Of a DNA stretch of 64,000 nt, positions 44,309-52,553 are shown one piece after another. Positions within the stretch are counted from its first letter, which is position 1. Each line of letters opens with the position of its first letter. Both the position numbers and the translations under genes were made by a program. The stretch comes from HGM04593 sp045613945 (GTDB lineage: Bacteria; Bacteroidota; Bacteroidia; Bacteroidales; Bacteroidaceae): positions 1 to 64,000 of the forward strand of contig JAZLBZ010000029.1 of assembly GCA_045613945.1 (NCBI GenBank). Reading direction: 5' to 3'. The notes under the pieces are model-generated. The model was not told where the DNA came from. It saw only the letters and a program-made list of their open reading frames with translations, and did not search any database.

Positions 44309-44389
44309 AATTGTCATTCCGAACCGTAGGGAGGAATCTCTAAAACAAATTAGATTTCTCGTCGCTATGCTCTGTCAGGATAACAAATT
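44309..44389. repeat. Interspersed imperfect palindrome (copy 2)
   Basis: Left end AATTGTCATTCC and right end GGATAACAAATT are imperfect inverted repeats. The interior contains GAGGAATCTC and AGATTTCTC, forming an inner stem. It shares the pattern of 8704-8775. The rest of 44390-44456 shows nothing recognisable. Confidence 0.5.
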
Positions 44390-44456
44390 CACGAATAATT
44401 TCAGCGTTGGGTCAACATCTATATTATTACCTTTGTATTTATGACGATAAAATAAT

Positions 44457-44497
44457 AAACTCAAGCGACTCACTGTCACAGTGAGTCGCTTGAGTTT
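44457..44497 (-). terminator. Terminator of the SusCD-TlpA operon
   Basis: A perfect 19-bp stem (44457-44475 with 44479-44497, loop TCA) is followed on the minus strand by the T-rich ATTATTTTAT. It lies 27 bp past the last TlpA gene and marks the operon end. Confidence 0.88.
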
Positions 44498-44523
44498 TGC
44501 TTTACAAAAATAAGGATGAACTA

Positions 44524-45693
44524 TCACTTGTAATCGGCCTGATCAAAATAGTACAGGTCGCCCGAGAGAATCTGCTCAACGCGCATCACTACCTCATCTA
44601 CATCCATGTCGAGCGACACAGCGCGTCCCTCCTGTTCAATGAGCACAATTCGTGGAGCCTTCTCCACACCAAAGAGCTTTGCTGCAGGCGAAGCGGCACC
44701 GGCAAAGTCACAGGCATTCAGCCAGCCATCACCGCCCATACCATTGCTCTCTACTGCGGCCTGCCATGCTGCAGCATCGCTCTCAACTGCAAAACTTATG
44801 ATTATGAACTGGTCCTGATTCTCCTTGACAACCTCGTGGAGGTTCTTTATCTCGGCAAGCATCTCGGCCGATTTTGCACAATCGTTTGCCCAGAAGTTGA
44901 GGACAACATACTTGCCACGAAAATCACTCAGTTTCTTTACCTCGCCATTGCTTAAAGGCAGTGTGATATCGGGCAATTCATTGCCCACCTTCAAATCGTT
45001 CGCAAGCACTCTGTTGCGGAGCGAGAGATAGTATGGGTGAGCGTCCAACGAGAAGTGAATGGTCTTCAGCATCTGGTCGGCATACGCTGTGGTAAGTTTT
45101 GGCAGCAATACGCGTTCTATCACAAGCGGAGTCATTGGCGAGGCGTTATTATCCAAGAGGAACCTTATGGCCATTGATTCTGTCCTTATACTCTCTTTTG
45201 CCTTTATGCTCTTTGCTGCAGCCTTTCCCTCGGCGCTCTCCATCCACTCCTTGCCGTTGCGCGACTCAAGTGCAGCAAGCTGCTCAGCAACCTCATTCTG
45301 GCCGGCACAGTATATCGCCTTGTACTGCGAATAGATATCGTTTGCAGGGGTACCTGTCACCTCACTCTCGCTCACTGCAGCTACAGAAGGTGTGCTCACC
45401 ACTACCTCGCCAGGCTCAACAAAGACCTCGATGCCAGTTTCACCAATGCCTGTTATAAGGTATTGCAGCACCGGCTCGTTCTCGGCCAGTTTATACTTGA
45501 GAGTATACTTGCCTTTCTTCACTTTGGCTGTTGCATTCTCAACGCTCTTGCCAACTTCATCGGTGCGTGTCAAGGTAACCTTTTTAATGTTTTTTCCATC
45601 GGCAATGTTTCCCTTGATAACACAAACGCCCTGTGCGCTTGCTGCAATGCAGATAAAAGCCACTGCAATTGTAGATAATATTCTATGTAGCAT
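44524..45693 (-). CDS. TlpA-family thioredoxin-like protein with CxxS active site
   Basis: About 389 residues: signal peptide (FICIAASAQG), DUF4369-like N-terminal beta domain (about 22-110), helical middle and AhpC/TlpA thioredoxin domain (about 235-380). The active site reads FWANDCAKS: Cys272 is kept, but the second Cys is Ser275 and the WC and GP context is lost. It can form mixed disulfides but not the usual dithiol. The ATG at 45693 is preferred over 45714 because AAGGAGGT lies 7 nt before it, a rare clear Shine-Dalgarno here. Last gene of the operon. Confidence 0.8.
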   Translation of the reverse strand: MLHRILSTIAVAFICIAASAQGVCVIKGNIADGKNIKKVTLTRTDEVGKSVENATAKVKKGKYTLKYKLAENEPVLQYLITGIGETGIEVFVEPGEVVVSTPSVAAVSESEVTGTPANDIYSQYKAIYCAGQNEVAEQLAALESRNGKEWMESAEGKAAAKSIKAKESIRTESMAIRFLLDNNASPMTPLVIERVLLPKLTTAYADQMLKTIHFSLDAHPYYLSLRNRVLANDLKVGNELPDITLPLSNGEVKKLSDFRGKYVVLNFWANDCAKSAEMLAEIKNLHEVVKENQDQFIIISFAVESDAAAWQAAVESNGMGGDGWLNACDFAGAASPAAKLFGVEKAPRIVLIEQEGRAVSLDMDVDEVVMRVEQILSGDLYYFDQADYK

Positions 45694-45706
45694 AACTGTA
45701 CCTCCT

Positions 45707-46858
45707 TTATTCATTTATACCGTCTACGATTTTCTTCAATTTCTTCACCATCTCCTCGCCACGCAACTCAAACTGCACGACCCTGCCCTCGGGGTCGATG
45801 AGCGCGGTATAAGGAACGCCGTTTACACCGAAGAACTTCAGTGCCTCGCTATTCCAGCCCTTGAGCACAGAGATGTGTACCCAGTTGCGGTGCACAAGTT
45901 CGTTATCGGCAATGCAACCGGTCCAATCCTCATACTCATCGTCAATAGAGTAGCTGAGCACGACGATGTTGTCACTCTCGCCGGAGTATGCAAGTGCCTC
46001 CTTGAGATAAGGTATCTCGCGGCGGCATGGGGCGCACCAGCTTGCCCAGAAATCGAGGAATACATATTTACCCTTGAAATCGGACAAAGAGAGTTCCTTG
46101 CCATCGGGGGTGCGGCCTGTGATATCAGGAGCAATGGCACCAACCTTGAGGTTTGCCGAACGTACATCGTTGACCAGTTCCTTGTACATTGCCTGTGAGT
46201 GCAGCTCAGCGGGAACGGCATCGAGGAATGTCTGGATTACATCGGTGCTGAATGCAGGCATCATAGAGTATTTTATGATATACAGAGCCACCGGTGAATC
46301 GATGTTCTTGTAGATGAAATCCATAATCTCTACCTTGAAGTGCATATTGTTCACATAGAACACAGGTGAGGTGTATTTTGCCTCGGCCTCGAGGTTGCCC
46401 TTAACCTCGGCAGGCATACTCTCCTGTGCCTCTTTCATGCGCACCTTAGCATCCCTCACGCACTTGCTGTTGAGGTCGATATATGCCTGATACATGTCGT
46501 TGCTTGGTGTACCGCCAATCTTTGCTCCGGCAGGATATGCAGCATCAAAAGGACCTACGTTTATCTCGCCCTCTTCAAGGAAAAGCTGTATGGCGCCGTT
46601 GTCAAAGCCCGAGATGTTGCACAGGCCAAGTTCCTTGGGGGCAACACCCTCAAAGACAAACTTGTTGTTCTCCACAACAGCGGTTGCTGTTACAACCGTA
46701 ACGCCATCGATTATCTGCTCGAGTTTAACCTCCTTTACAGCCTCGTTGCTGTAACACAGCATAGGACTGCTCATCTCGCCTTTTATAACAAACCTTTTTT
46801 CCTGTGCCATCATCACTGTTGATATGGCCAGCAATGCAAAAACAAAAATTTTTCTCAT
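45707..46858 (-). CDS. TlpA-family disulfide reductase, second of three
   Basis: A 383-residue secreted protein: signal peptide ending TVMMAQE, DUF4369-like beta domain (about 22-115), helical linker and thioredoxin domain from about 240 with intact CAPC (C275, C278 in DFWASWCAPCRRE) and the cis-Pro region NGVPYTALID. Likely reduces or isomerises disulfides in the envelope. Closest in the operon to canonical members; 12 bp after the third TlpA gene. Confidence 0.85.
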   Translation of the reverse strand: MRKIFVFALLAISTVMMAQEKRFVIKGEMSSPMLCYSNEAVKEVKLEQIIDGVTVVTATAVVENNKFVFEGVAPKELGLCNISGFDNGAIQLFLEEGEINVGPFDAAYPAGAKIGGTPSNDMYQAYIDLNSKCVRDAKVRMKEAQESMPAEVKGNLEAEAKYTSPVFYVNNMHFKVEIMDFIYKNIDSPVALYIIKYSMMPAFSTDVIQTFLDAVPAELHSQAMYKELVNDVRSANLKVGAIAPDITGRTPDGKELSLSDFKGKYVFLDFWASWCAPCRREIPYLKEALAYSGESDNIVVLSYSIDDEYEDWTGCIADNELVHRNWVHISVLKGWNSEALKFFGVNGVPYTALIDPEGRVVQFELRGEEMVKKLKKIVDGINE

Positions 46859-46870
46859 AGACGTATGTTT

Positions 46871-47971
46871 TTATTTAAGGTTCTCATTCAAGAATATCCT
46901 CAGTTGCTCATCACGCAAGCCGCTTGCTATAATATTGTTGTTCTCATCGAGTATAAAAAGCGCCGGGACACCCTTCACATTATAGAGGCGGGCAACGTCG
47001 CAATCCCATCCCTTGAGCGAAGAGACATTCACCCAGGGGAGACCATCCTTTTCTACTGCAAATGCCCAGTCCTCCTTCTCCTCGTCGAGCGAGACACCGA
47101 TAATCTCCAGTCCTCTATCGTGAAATTCCGCGTATATCTCTCTCAATGCAGGGTTGTTCAGGCGGCAGGGGCCACACCAGCTTGCCCAGAAATCAATAAT
47201 CTTTATCTTTCCCTTCACAGCACTCATTGTCACAGGGTTGCCATTGAGGTCATTGAGTGTGAAATCGGGAGCCTTTGCGCCATTGTCGGTCTTCGACAGG
47301 CGGTCTATGCGCTCCTTTATTATGCGGCCGAACTGCGACTCTTTCGCCTCCTTGCCCATAGATTCATACATGCCACGCGTCTCCTTGAAGCCCGAATTAC
47401 GCATAAGAATGTTTGAATATATGGTATAGGCCAGAATCACATTGTCATTGGCCGTAAGGAACTCCTGTGTCATAGCACGCAGGTTCTCCTGCTCGCGCTG
47501 CAACGTATCGTTTACAAGGCTTGCGCTGCGGAACTTTCTCCCGGCGCGGGCAGCATCGTAACGCTCCTGTAAGCCGGCAATGACGGTGCGCAACGAGTCG
47601 GACATCTTCATGTGTGCAGCATAGCCGTCATTCAGCACACCGCCCTTTATGTAGTAATCCGCTCCATTGGTAAGATAGGCATCATACACTGTTCCCGGTT
47701 CCACAAACAGTGTGAAACCGCCCGAAAAGCCTCCAACAACAAGCTGCGCCAACATAGGTTCAGCGACAGCCGCCTTCAGTTTGAACTTACCCTTCTTTAT
47801 CTTGCAGCAGCCAATGGTATCACTACCCTCCTCTGATGCCTGTGCAAGCAGATAGAGCATTCCGTTCTTTATTCCGTTGGCCTTTCCTTTTATTGAAATA
47901 GCACTCTCCTGTGCTGCTGACGACATGACGCAGCAAAGCACAAGCAACACCGGCAATATTATCTTTTTCAT
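46871..47971 (-). CDS. TlpA-family disulfide reductase, first of three
   Basis: A 366-residue secreted protein. Signal peptide ending MSSAAQE, DUF4369-like domain (about 25-110), helical section rich in Arg and Glu, and a thioredoxin domain with CGPC (C266, C269 in DFWASWCGPCRLN) and cis-Pro VKGVPALFILD. It follows the PKD-like lipoprotein gene by 11 bp. Three such paralogues in a row suggest stepwise thiol handling or adaptation to Cys-containing peptides. Confidence 0.85.
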   Translation of the reverse strand: MKKIILPVLLVLCCVMSSAAQESAISIKGKANGIKNGMLYLLAQASEEGSDTIGCCKIKKGKFKLKAAVAEPMLAQLVVGGFSGGFTLFVEPGTVYDAYLTNGADYYIKGGVLNDGYAAHMKMSDSLRTVIAGLQERYDAARAGRKFRSASLVNDTLQREQENLRAMTQEFLTANDNVILAYTIYSNILMRNSGFKETRGMYESMGKEAKESQFGRIIKERIDRLSKTDNGAKAPDFTLNDLNGNPVTMSAVKGKIKIIDFWASWCGPCRLNNPALREIYAEFHDRGLEIIGVSLDEEKEDWAFAVEKDGLPWVNVSSLKGWDCDVARLYNVKGVPALFILDENNNIIASGLRDEQLRIFLNENLK

Positions 47972-47982
47972 ACTTTCTTGAA

Positions 47983-49701
47983 TTAGTGTTCCCGCATATC
48001 TTCGTACTGATATACAAAAATTACATCCTTAATTTCACCCCAGAGATTGTTACCCTTGTCGTCCTTCTCATAAAAAAGCGGAGCAAATTCATTGTCGACA
48101 TCGGCTGCTGTGGTAAACTTTATCTCGGCTATAGCTCCGTTTGCACCATTATACATTATAATATTCATATATCGTCCCAAGTCATCACAATAGGGCGAAC
48201 TGTCCTCGGTGCGGAACTTGATTTTTGTAACATTATAACCCTCTGGAGCCGTATATACAGCATACCTGTCACCGTTAGACACATTGTAACGATAAACAGT
48301 GTTATCCTCGGCAAAGAAGAGATAGTTGGTAGTAAACCATGAATTGTAAGTAATGGTTGACATATCGGTAGGAGTAAGTTTGCTGAGTTTCTTTTCACTA
48401 ACGATTGTATAGGCCGCCGGCGTTTCATTATCTTCCTCGCCATCAACACCACGCGTTCTCTTTACCTTGCTGCCAACATTCTGCTTTAACAGTTCGTAGC
48501 GATAATATTCACCGGTAGCCTCATCCTTGAAGATAAAATAGGGATTCTGCAGTCCGTAGGCGTCGTTATCGAGATAGTTGATATATCCCATAACAGCAGT
48601 CATGCCCTCGGGAGAACGCTGCAAGCCCCGGAAACTGACATTGGCATCGAGCAGCGGATTAACAGACTTGAAGTTTGACTTTGTGGAGTTATACTCGTCT
48701 TTAGCAAAACCCTCATCGTTCTTTGACGCATAGAGGAAACGATTGTATTTAGCATCCCAAAACAGGAAGCGTGTGTCGGTGATTGTTGCTGCAGTTATCT
48801 TATAGTCGGTCTGGTGCAGTTTATTGCTGCATCCCTCACCAGGCTTATAAAGAGCGTGCACTACATTACCGACATACACCTCGCCATCTTCAGACAAGAC
48901 AATCTTATACAATGATGGTGTTGCGTGGCAACCGGTCAACATGCTTCGACTATATGAGAAGTTTTCACTCTCGGGCTTGAATATCTGCCGCGAGGTAAAC
49001 TTCTCTTTCATTTTGCGATGAGGGTCATAGGCCTTTGTCTCGCCATTGCTGCCGAAAATGGTCAAGACAGAAGTATGGTATGTATTTGCATTATCGTGCG
49101 GGATATGACTGAAATAAGTAGTATAGCCAAATCCTGTGGCATTCTCATAGTGATTCTCGTCCTCTGTTACACTCTTCACATCGGCATATATCTTTGTATC
49201 ATTACCAATGACTTCAATGTTACCAATCTTGCGATTGCCCTCACTGCCGTGCATCACAAAAAGACTGTTCTTGAACATTGGGCGTGTCTCTATTGTGAAT
49301 TTTGAGTAATGCGAGAGGTCTGTAGTCATATCATATATCTGCAAGAAGATGTTGTATGACATTTCCTGGGCTACAGGAAGGTGAAACTCCAGGTATCCCT
49401 TTGTGCGCACCGTATCCTGTACAGCCTCGCCATTCTCATTGACATAAGTCCTGAACCAGTAGAACTCCAGATTCTCCAAATTGTCACTAAGCGTCTGCTC
49501 TACAACAACATCCACACGGCGTCTGCGGTCACTCTCATCAAGAGCCTGCTGCACCTCTATGACATTATTCGCCACAGATGGGGAAAAGGTAACCGAGGTT
49601 ATCTCATTCATCGACTCGAGAGTATAGTCATAATTGCCCAAATCCTGATAGCAAGCAGACAGCAGCGGCACAAATAGCAGAAACAATAATATCTTTTTCA
49701 T
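47983..49701 (-). CDS. PKD-like surface lipoprotein of the SusCD locus
   Basis: A 572-residue lipoprotein, lipobox PLLSACYQ. Residues 20-140 form a PKD-like Ig fold (ITSVTFSPSVANNVIEVQQ). The rest is repeat-rich beta structure with many Tyr and Trp, propeller-like in appearance. Such proteins are encoded directly after SusD and DUF4843 lipoproteins and sit on the cell surface with the SusCD transporter. Its role is presumably ligand capture. Confidence 0.8.
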   Translation of the reverse strand: MKKILLFLLFVPLLSACYQDLGNYDYTLESMNEITSVTFSPSVANNVIEVQQALDESDRRRRVDVVVEQTLSDNLENLEFYWFRTYVNENGEAVQDTVRTKGYLEFHLPVAQEMSYNIFLQIYDMTTDLSHYSKFTIETRPMFKNSLFVMHGSEGNRKIGNIEVIGNDTKIYADVKSVTEDENHYENATGFGYTTYFSHIPHDNANTYHTSVLTIFGSNGETKAYDPHRKMKEKFTSRQIFKPESENFSYSRSMLTGCHATPSLYKIVLSEDGEVYVGNVVHALYKPGEGCSNKLHQTDYKITAATITDTRFLFWDAKYNRFLYASKNDEGFAKDEYNSTKSNFKSVNPLLDANVSFRGLQRSPEGMTAVMGYINYLDNDAYGLQNPYFIFKDEATGEYYRYELLKQNVGSKVKRTRGVDGEEDNETPAAYTIVSEKKLSKLTPTDMSTITYNSWFTTNYLFFAEDNTVYRYNVSNGDRYAVYTAPEGYNVTKIKFRTEDSSPYCDDLGRYMNIIMYNGANGAIAEIKFTTAADVDNEFAPLFYEKDDKGNNLWGEIKDVIFVYQYEDMREH

Positions 49702-49741
49702 AATTATTCTCTTTCAATATTCTTGTTATTTCTATTGTTCA

Positions 49742-51082
49742 TCATTCAAGTTCTTCAGCAGGAAGAGAAGGTATGTCAAATTTAGAAAGCCTGTCATTTG
49801 CCGCCTTTACAATTTTGTAGCACTCCTTCAGTCGCTGCTCACCCGCAAGTCTATTCTTTCCAAACTCTGAATCATCCCAGACATAGGTACCATTCTCCTT
49901 GTCATACACAAACGGAAAAATTGACGCTGCAACAAAATTCTCGGCACCATCCTTCTTCATTACTTGCTTTAACATGAACTGGTATTTTTCGGCATCGTAT
50001 TCACCAAAATATTTCTTTACAATTTCTGCTGTGCCCAAGTTGTCAGGATCCTCCCACCAATATGGTATCCTCATCTTGTAAATTCCCGCATTCTTGATTT
50101 CCACCCAGCATAGATTCCTGTATTCAGAGATTGGGAGCCCCTGCTTCGCATAGTCATAATACCTGTTAAGCATATAATAGACATCGTCCCTATGGAAGTT
50201 CTCTGCCTCTTCCTCCATCTTGGCCCTTGCCTCTTCACTGGCGAACAAGGCAGCAACATTATTTGTCGTCGCGCCTCCAAGCATACCGATAAAGCGACAG
50301 AACTTGTTTGACCTGAAGAATCCCAATATATCTTCATATTCAGCCCAGAAGTATGGCTCAGTGTATGCCGGTTCATCAGTCTCCTTCATAATTGGAAATT
50401 CTAGCGCAGCGTTCACTTCTGTTTCATTTGCAAGCAATGCATTCACAGCACTTGAATTAAGGGCTATGTTCGCTTTGTTATCGGGTATTCCAGTAATATC
50501 AAAAAGTTTTGAATAGTATTCGTTATCGGCGGTGAGCCTTACAAGGAATTTTTGCTTTTCCTTGCTCCAAGCACCTTGATACAGTTCAATATCACTCCAT
50601 GTATCGGGCATAACATATGACTCTGTCACAAACAGGTTTATCTCATTCTTGCCGACAACGCCGGTTCCAATGTCGCCGCTACCATCGAGATATATGCACA
50701 CGGCATATGTAACGTCTTCAACCTGGGGACGCTTAACTTTCACCTCAATCTGTTTCTCATACTCCTTGTTGGCAAAAACCACCTTGCCTATTGTGACATC
50801 CGCCGGTTCATAGCCTTCGATATCCTTTGTTTTGACAGCAAGCGTACGGGCCTCATCCATTAAATAACCCAATAACTTAACCTTCAATGTAACTATTACA
50901 GTATCGGGGTCTCCAATAATGTAATCACCAAAATCAACCCTCTTCTCGAATTCATTCTCATACTCATAGTCAAAATAAGCACCGTTCGAGTCCTCGTCAT
51001 ACAGGAATGGCTCACTGTCCTTGCAAGCAACAAGTACCAGCGACAAGAGAAACAGCCCAATTATATAATTTATGTTCTTCAT
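49742..51082 (-). CDS. DUF4843-like surface lipoprotein of the SusCD locus
   Basis: A 446-residue lipoprotein, lipobox LVLVACKD. The N-terminal FLYDEDSNGAYFDYEYENEFEKRVDFG region and EINLFVTESYVMPDTWSDIELYQG match the DUF4843 pattern, with beta-rich N- and helical C-terminal halves. It is encoded between SusD and the PKD-like lipoprotein. In characterised loci with this order the two accessory lipoproteins cap the SusCD complex on the outside. Spacing to SusD is 36 bp. Confidence 0.8.
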   Translation of the reverse strand: MKNINYIIGLFLLSLVLVACKDSEPFLYDEDSNGAYFDYEYENEFEKRVDFGDYIIGDPDTVIVTLKVKLLGYLMDEARTLAVKTKDIEGYEPADVTIGKVVFANKEYEKQIEVKVKRPQVEDVTYAVCIYLDGSGDIGTGVVGKNEINLFVTESYVMPDTWSDIELYQGAWSKEKQKFLVRLTADNEYYSKLFDITGIPDNKANIALNSSAVNALLANETEVNAALEFPIMKETDEPAYTEPYFWAEYEDILGFFRSNKFCRFIGMLGGATTNNVAALFASEEARAKMEEEAENFHRDDVYYMLNRYYDYAKQGLPISEYRNLCWVEIKNAGIYKMRIPYWWEDPDNLGTAEIVKKYFGEYDAEKYQFMLKQVMKKDGAENFVAASIFPFVYDKENGTYVWDDSEFGKNRLAGEQRLKECYKIVKAANDRLSKFDIPSLPAEELE

Positions 51083-51118
51083 TTTCGTATTATCAGTTAC
51101 TTTTCTTGTTTATAAGTC

Positions 51119-52540
51119 CTAATTCTCAGCAGTCCAGCCATACTCGATCTCGGCATCGGGCAGAGGGAATATGAAGTTCTCTTTATAGAGCGTCACCTTG
51201 GCACAATGTGCCAAGGTTCCCACAATGCCGTGCGTCTTGAGGAACCAGAAATACTGGCCCTCGCCATAGAACTCCTTGCAGTACTCCTCCTTCAAAGCGT
51301 CGATACGCTTTTCATCGGTTTCGCACGACACGTTACCGGTCTTTGAATAGCCTCGTTTGTTGCGGACACTGTTCACATAAAAGGCAGCCTCTTCGTCATC
51401 CTCGACACTCTCACAGGCAATATAATACATCTCGGGCAGACGGATGAGCGGTATGATACCGTTCCTGTTATCTACATATTTCAATGACATTGCTATCTGC
51501 TGCTCGTTATTGCGGTAGAAAGCATTGCTCCTGGCACGCATATCCTCACTATCTAAACTTGAAGGTGCAAATATCTTGTCCAGGGTCGAGATGTTCACAT
51601 AATACTTGGTAGTCATCTTCTCACCAATCGCAAAATAGCCAGAGAGATTATCCTCCAGTTCAAACATATTCAGGCCCAGGAGAACCTCCTGTGAGAGAAT
51701 TGGGTCATCGTTGTTGTCGGCCTGCAATGCAAGTCCACATTCATCAATCACCATGCGCGCATATAACGCTGCACTATCCTTTTCACCAGCATAGTTATAC
51801 ACACGTGCCAACATAGCATTGATAGCGTGATAGTTGAAACGAAAACACCTTTTATTCAGGTCGCGCCCCAAATCCAAATCCTTTTCATAGGAAAGGCACT
51901 CACGGGCAGTCTTCAGGTCACTTATGATATGCGCCACGACCTCTTTTGCCGACAGCAGAGGCTGCTTTGAGTGGTCGGCAACAGTGCGGTACGGCATACA
52001 TTTCATTTCCCTTGACTCGGCGTTGCCGGCGTAGTCCATAGGCCCCCAGCCACGCAAGAGGTCGAAATGCAGAAAGGCACGCAAGGCAAGAGCCTCGCCA
52101 CGTATCATGCTGCGCACAGTGGTATCAAGGAGCACCACCTCGCCATTCACCTCCCACCATTTAAGCAGATTGTTTGCATTTGCAATAGTATTGTACTGTG
52201 CACGCCAGATGTTTGCCAACGTACCCTTTGTGTTGTATCCACCGCTTGTCTCATGGTCATATATGTACACACTATTGCGGTCGGTAATATTGTCGGGCAG
52301 TTTGTCATACATCTGCGCAAGCTGCTCGGTGAGACCAAAACTGAGGTTCATGCCATATGTATTTTCCTCGGTCATTGTTATATAAAGACCGGCAAGTGCA
52401 CTTTGGAAACCATTCTCGGTTGTAAAAAGTTCCTTTGCTGGCAAATCAGTGTTTGGGGCGACATCCAGCCATTCGGAGCACGACGGGAGCGAGACGGCGC
52501 CCACAAGAGAAATTATCAATATATAAATAGTCCTTTTCAT
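51119..52540 (-). CDS. SusD/RagB-family nutrient-binding lipoprotein
   Basis: Lid of the SusCD pedal-bin transporter. About 473 residues: lipobox SLPSCSEW (Cys21), the canonical ...LDVAPNTDLPAKELFTTENGFQSALAGLY N-terminus (SusD-like_3), TPR helices (ARVYNYAGEKDSAALYARMVIDE) and the RagB C-terminal region (RLPEMYYIACE). The frame is open upstream to a TTG at 52597, but the ATG at 52540 starts the signal peptide. 13 bp after susC. Confidence 0.93.
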   Translation of the reverse strand: MKRTIYILIISLVGAVSLPSCSEWLDVAPNTDLPAKELFTTENGFQSALAGLYITMTEENTYGMNLSFGLTEQLAQMYDKLPDNITDRNSVYIYDHETSGGYNTKGTLANIWRAQYNTIANANNLLKWWEVNGEVVLLDTTVRSMIRGEALALRAFLHFDLLRGWGPMDYAGNAESREMKCMPYRTVADHSKQPLLSAKEVVAHIISDLKTARECLSYEKDLDLGRDLNKRCFRFNYHAINAMLARVYNYAGEKDSAALYARMVIDECGLALQADNNDDPILSQEVLLGLNMFELEDNLSGYFAIGEKMTTKYYVNISTLDKIFAPSSLDSEDMRARSNAFYRNNEQQIAMSLKYVDNRNGIIPLIRLPEMYYIACESVEDDEEAAFYVNSVRNKRGYSKTGNVSCETDEKRIDALKEEYCKEFYGEGQYFWFLKTHGIVGTLAHCAKVTLYKENFIFPLPDAEIEYGWTAEN

Positions 52541-52553
52541 ATTCTTCTTTCTT

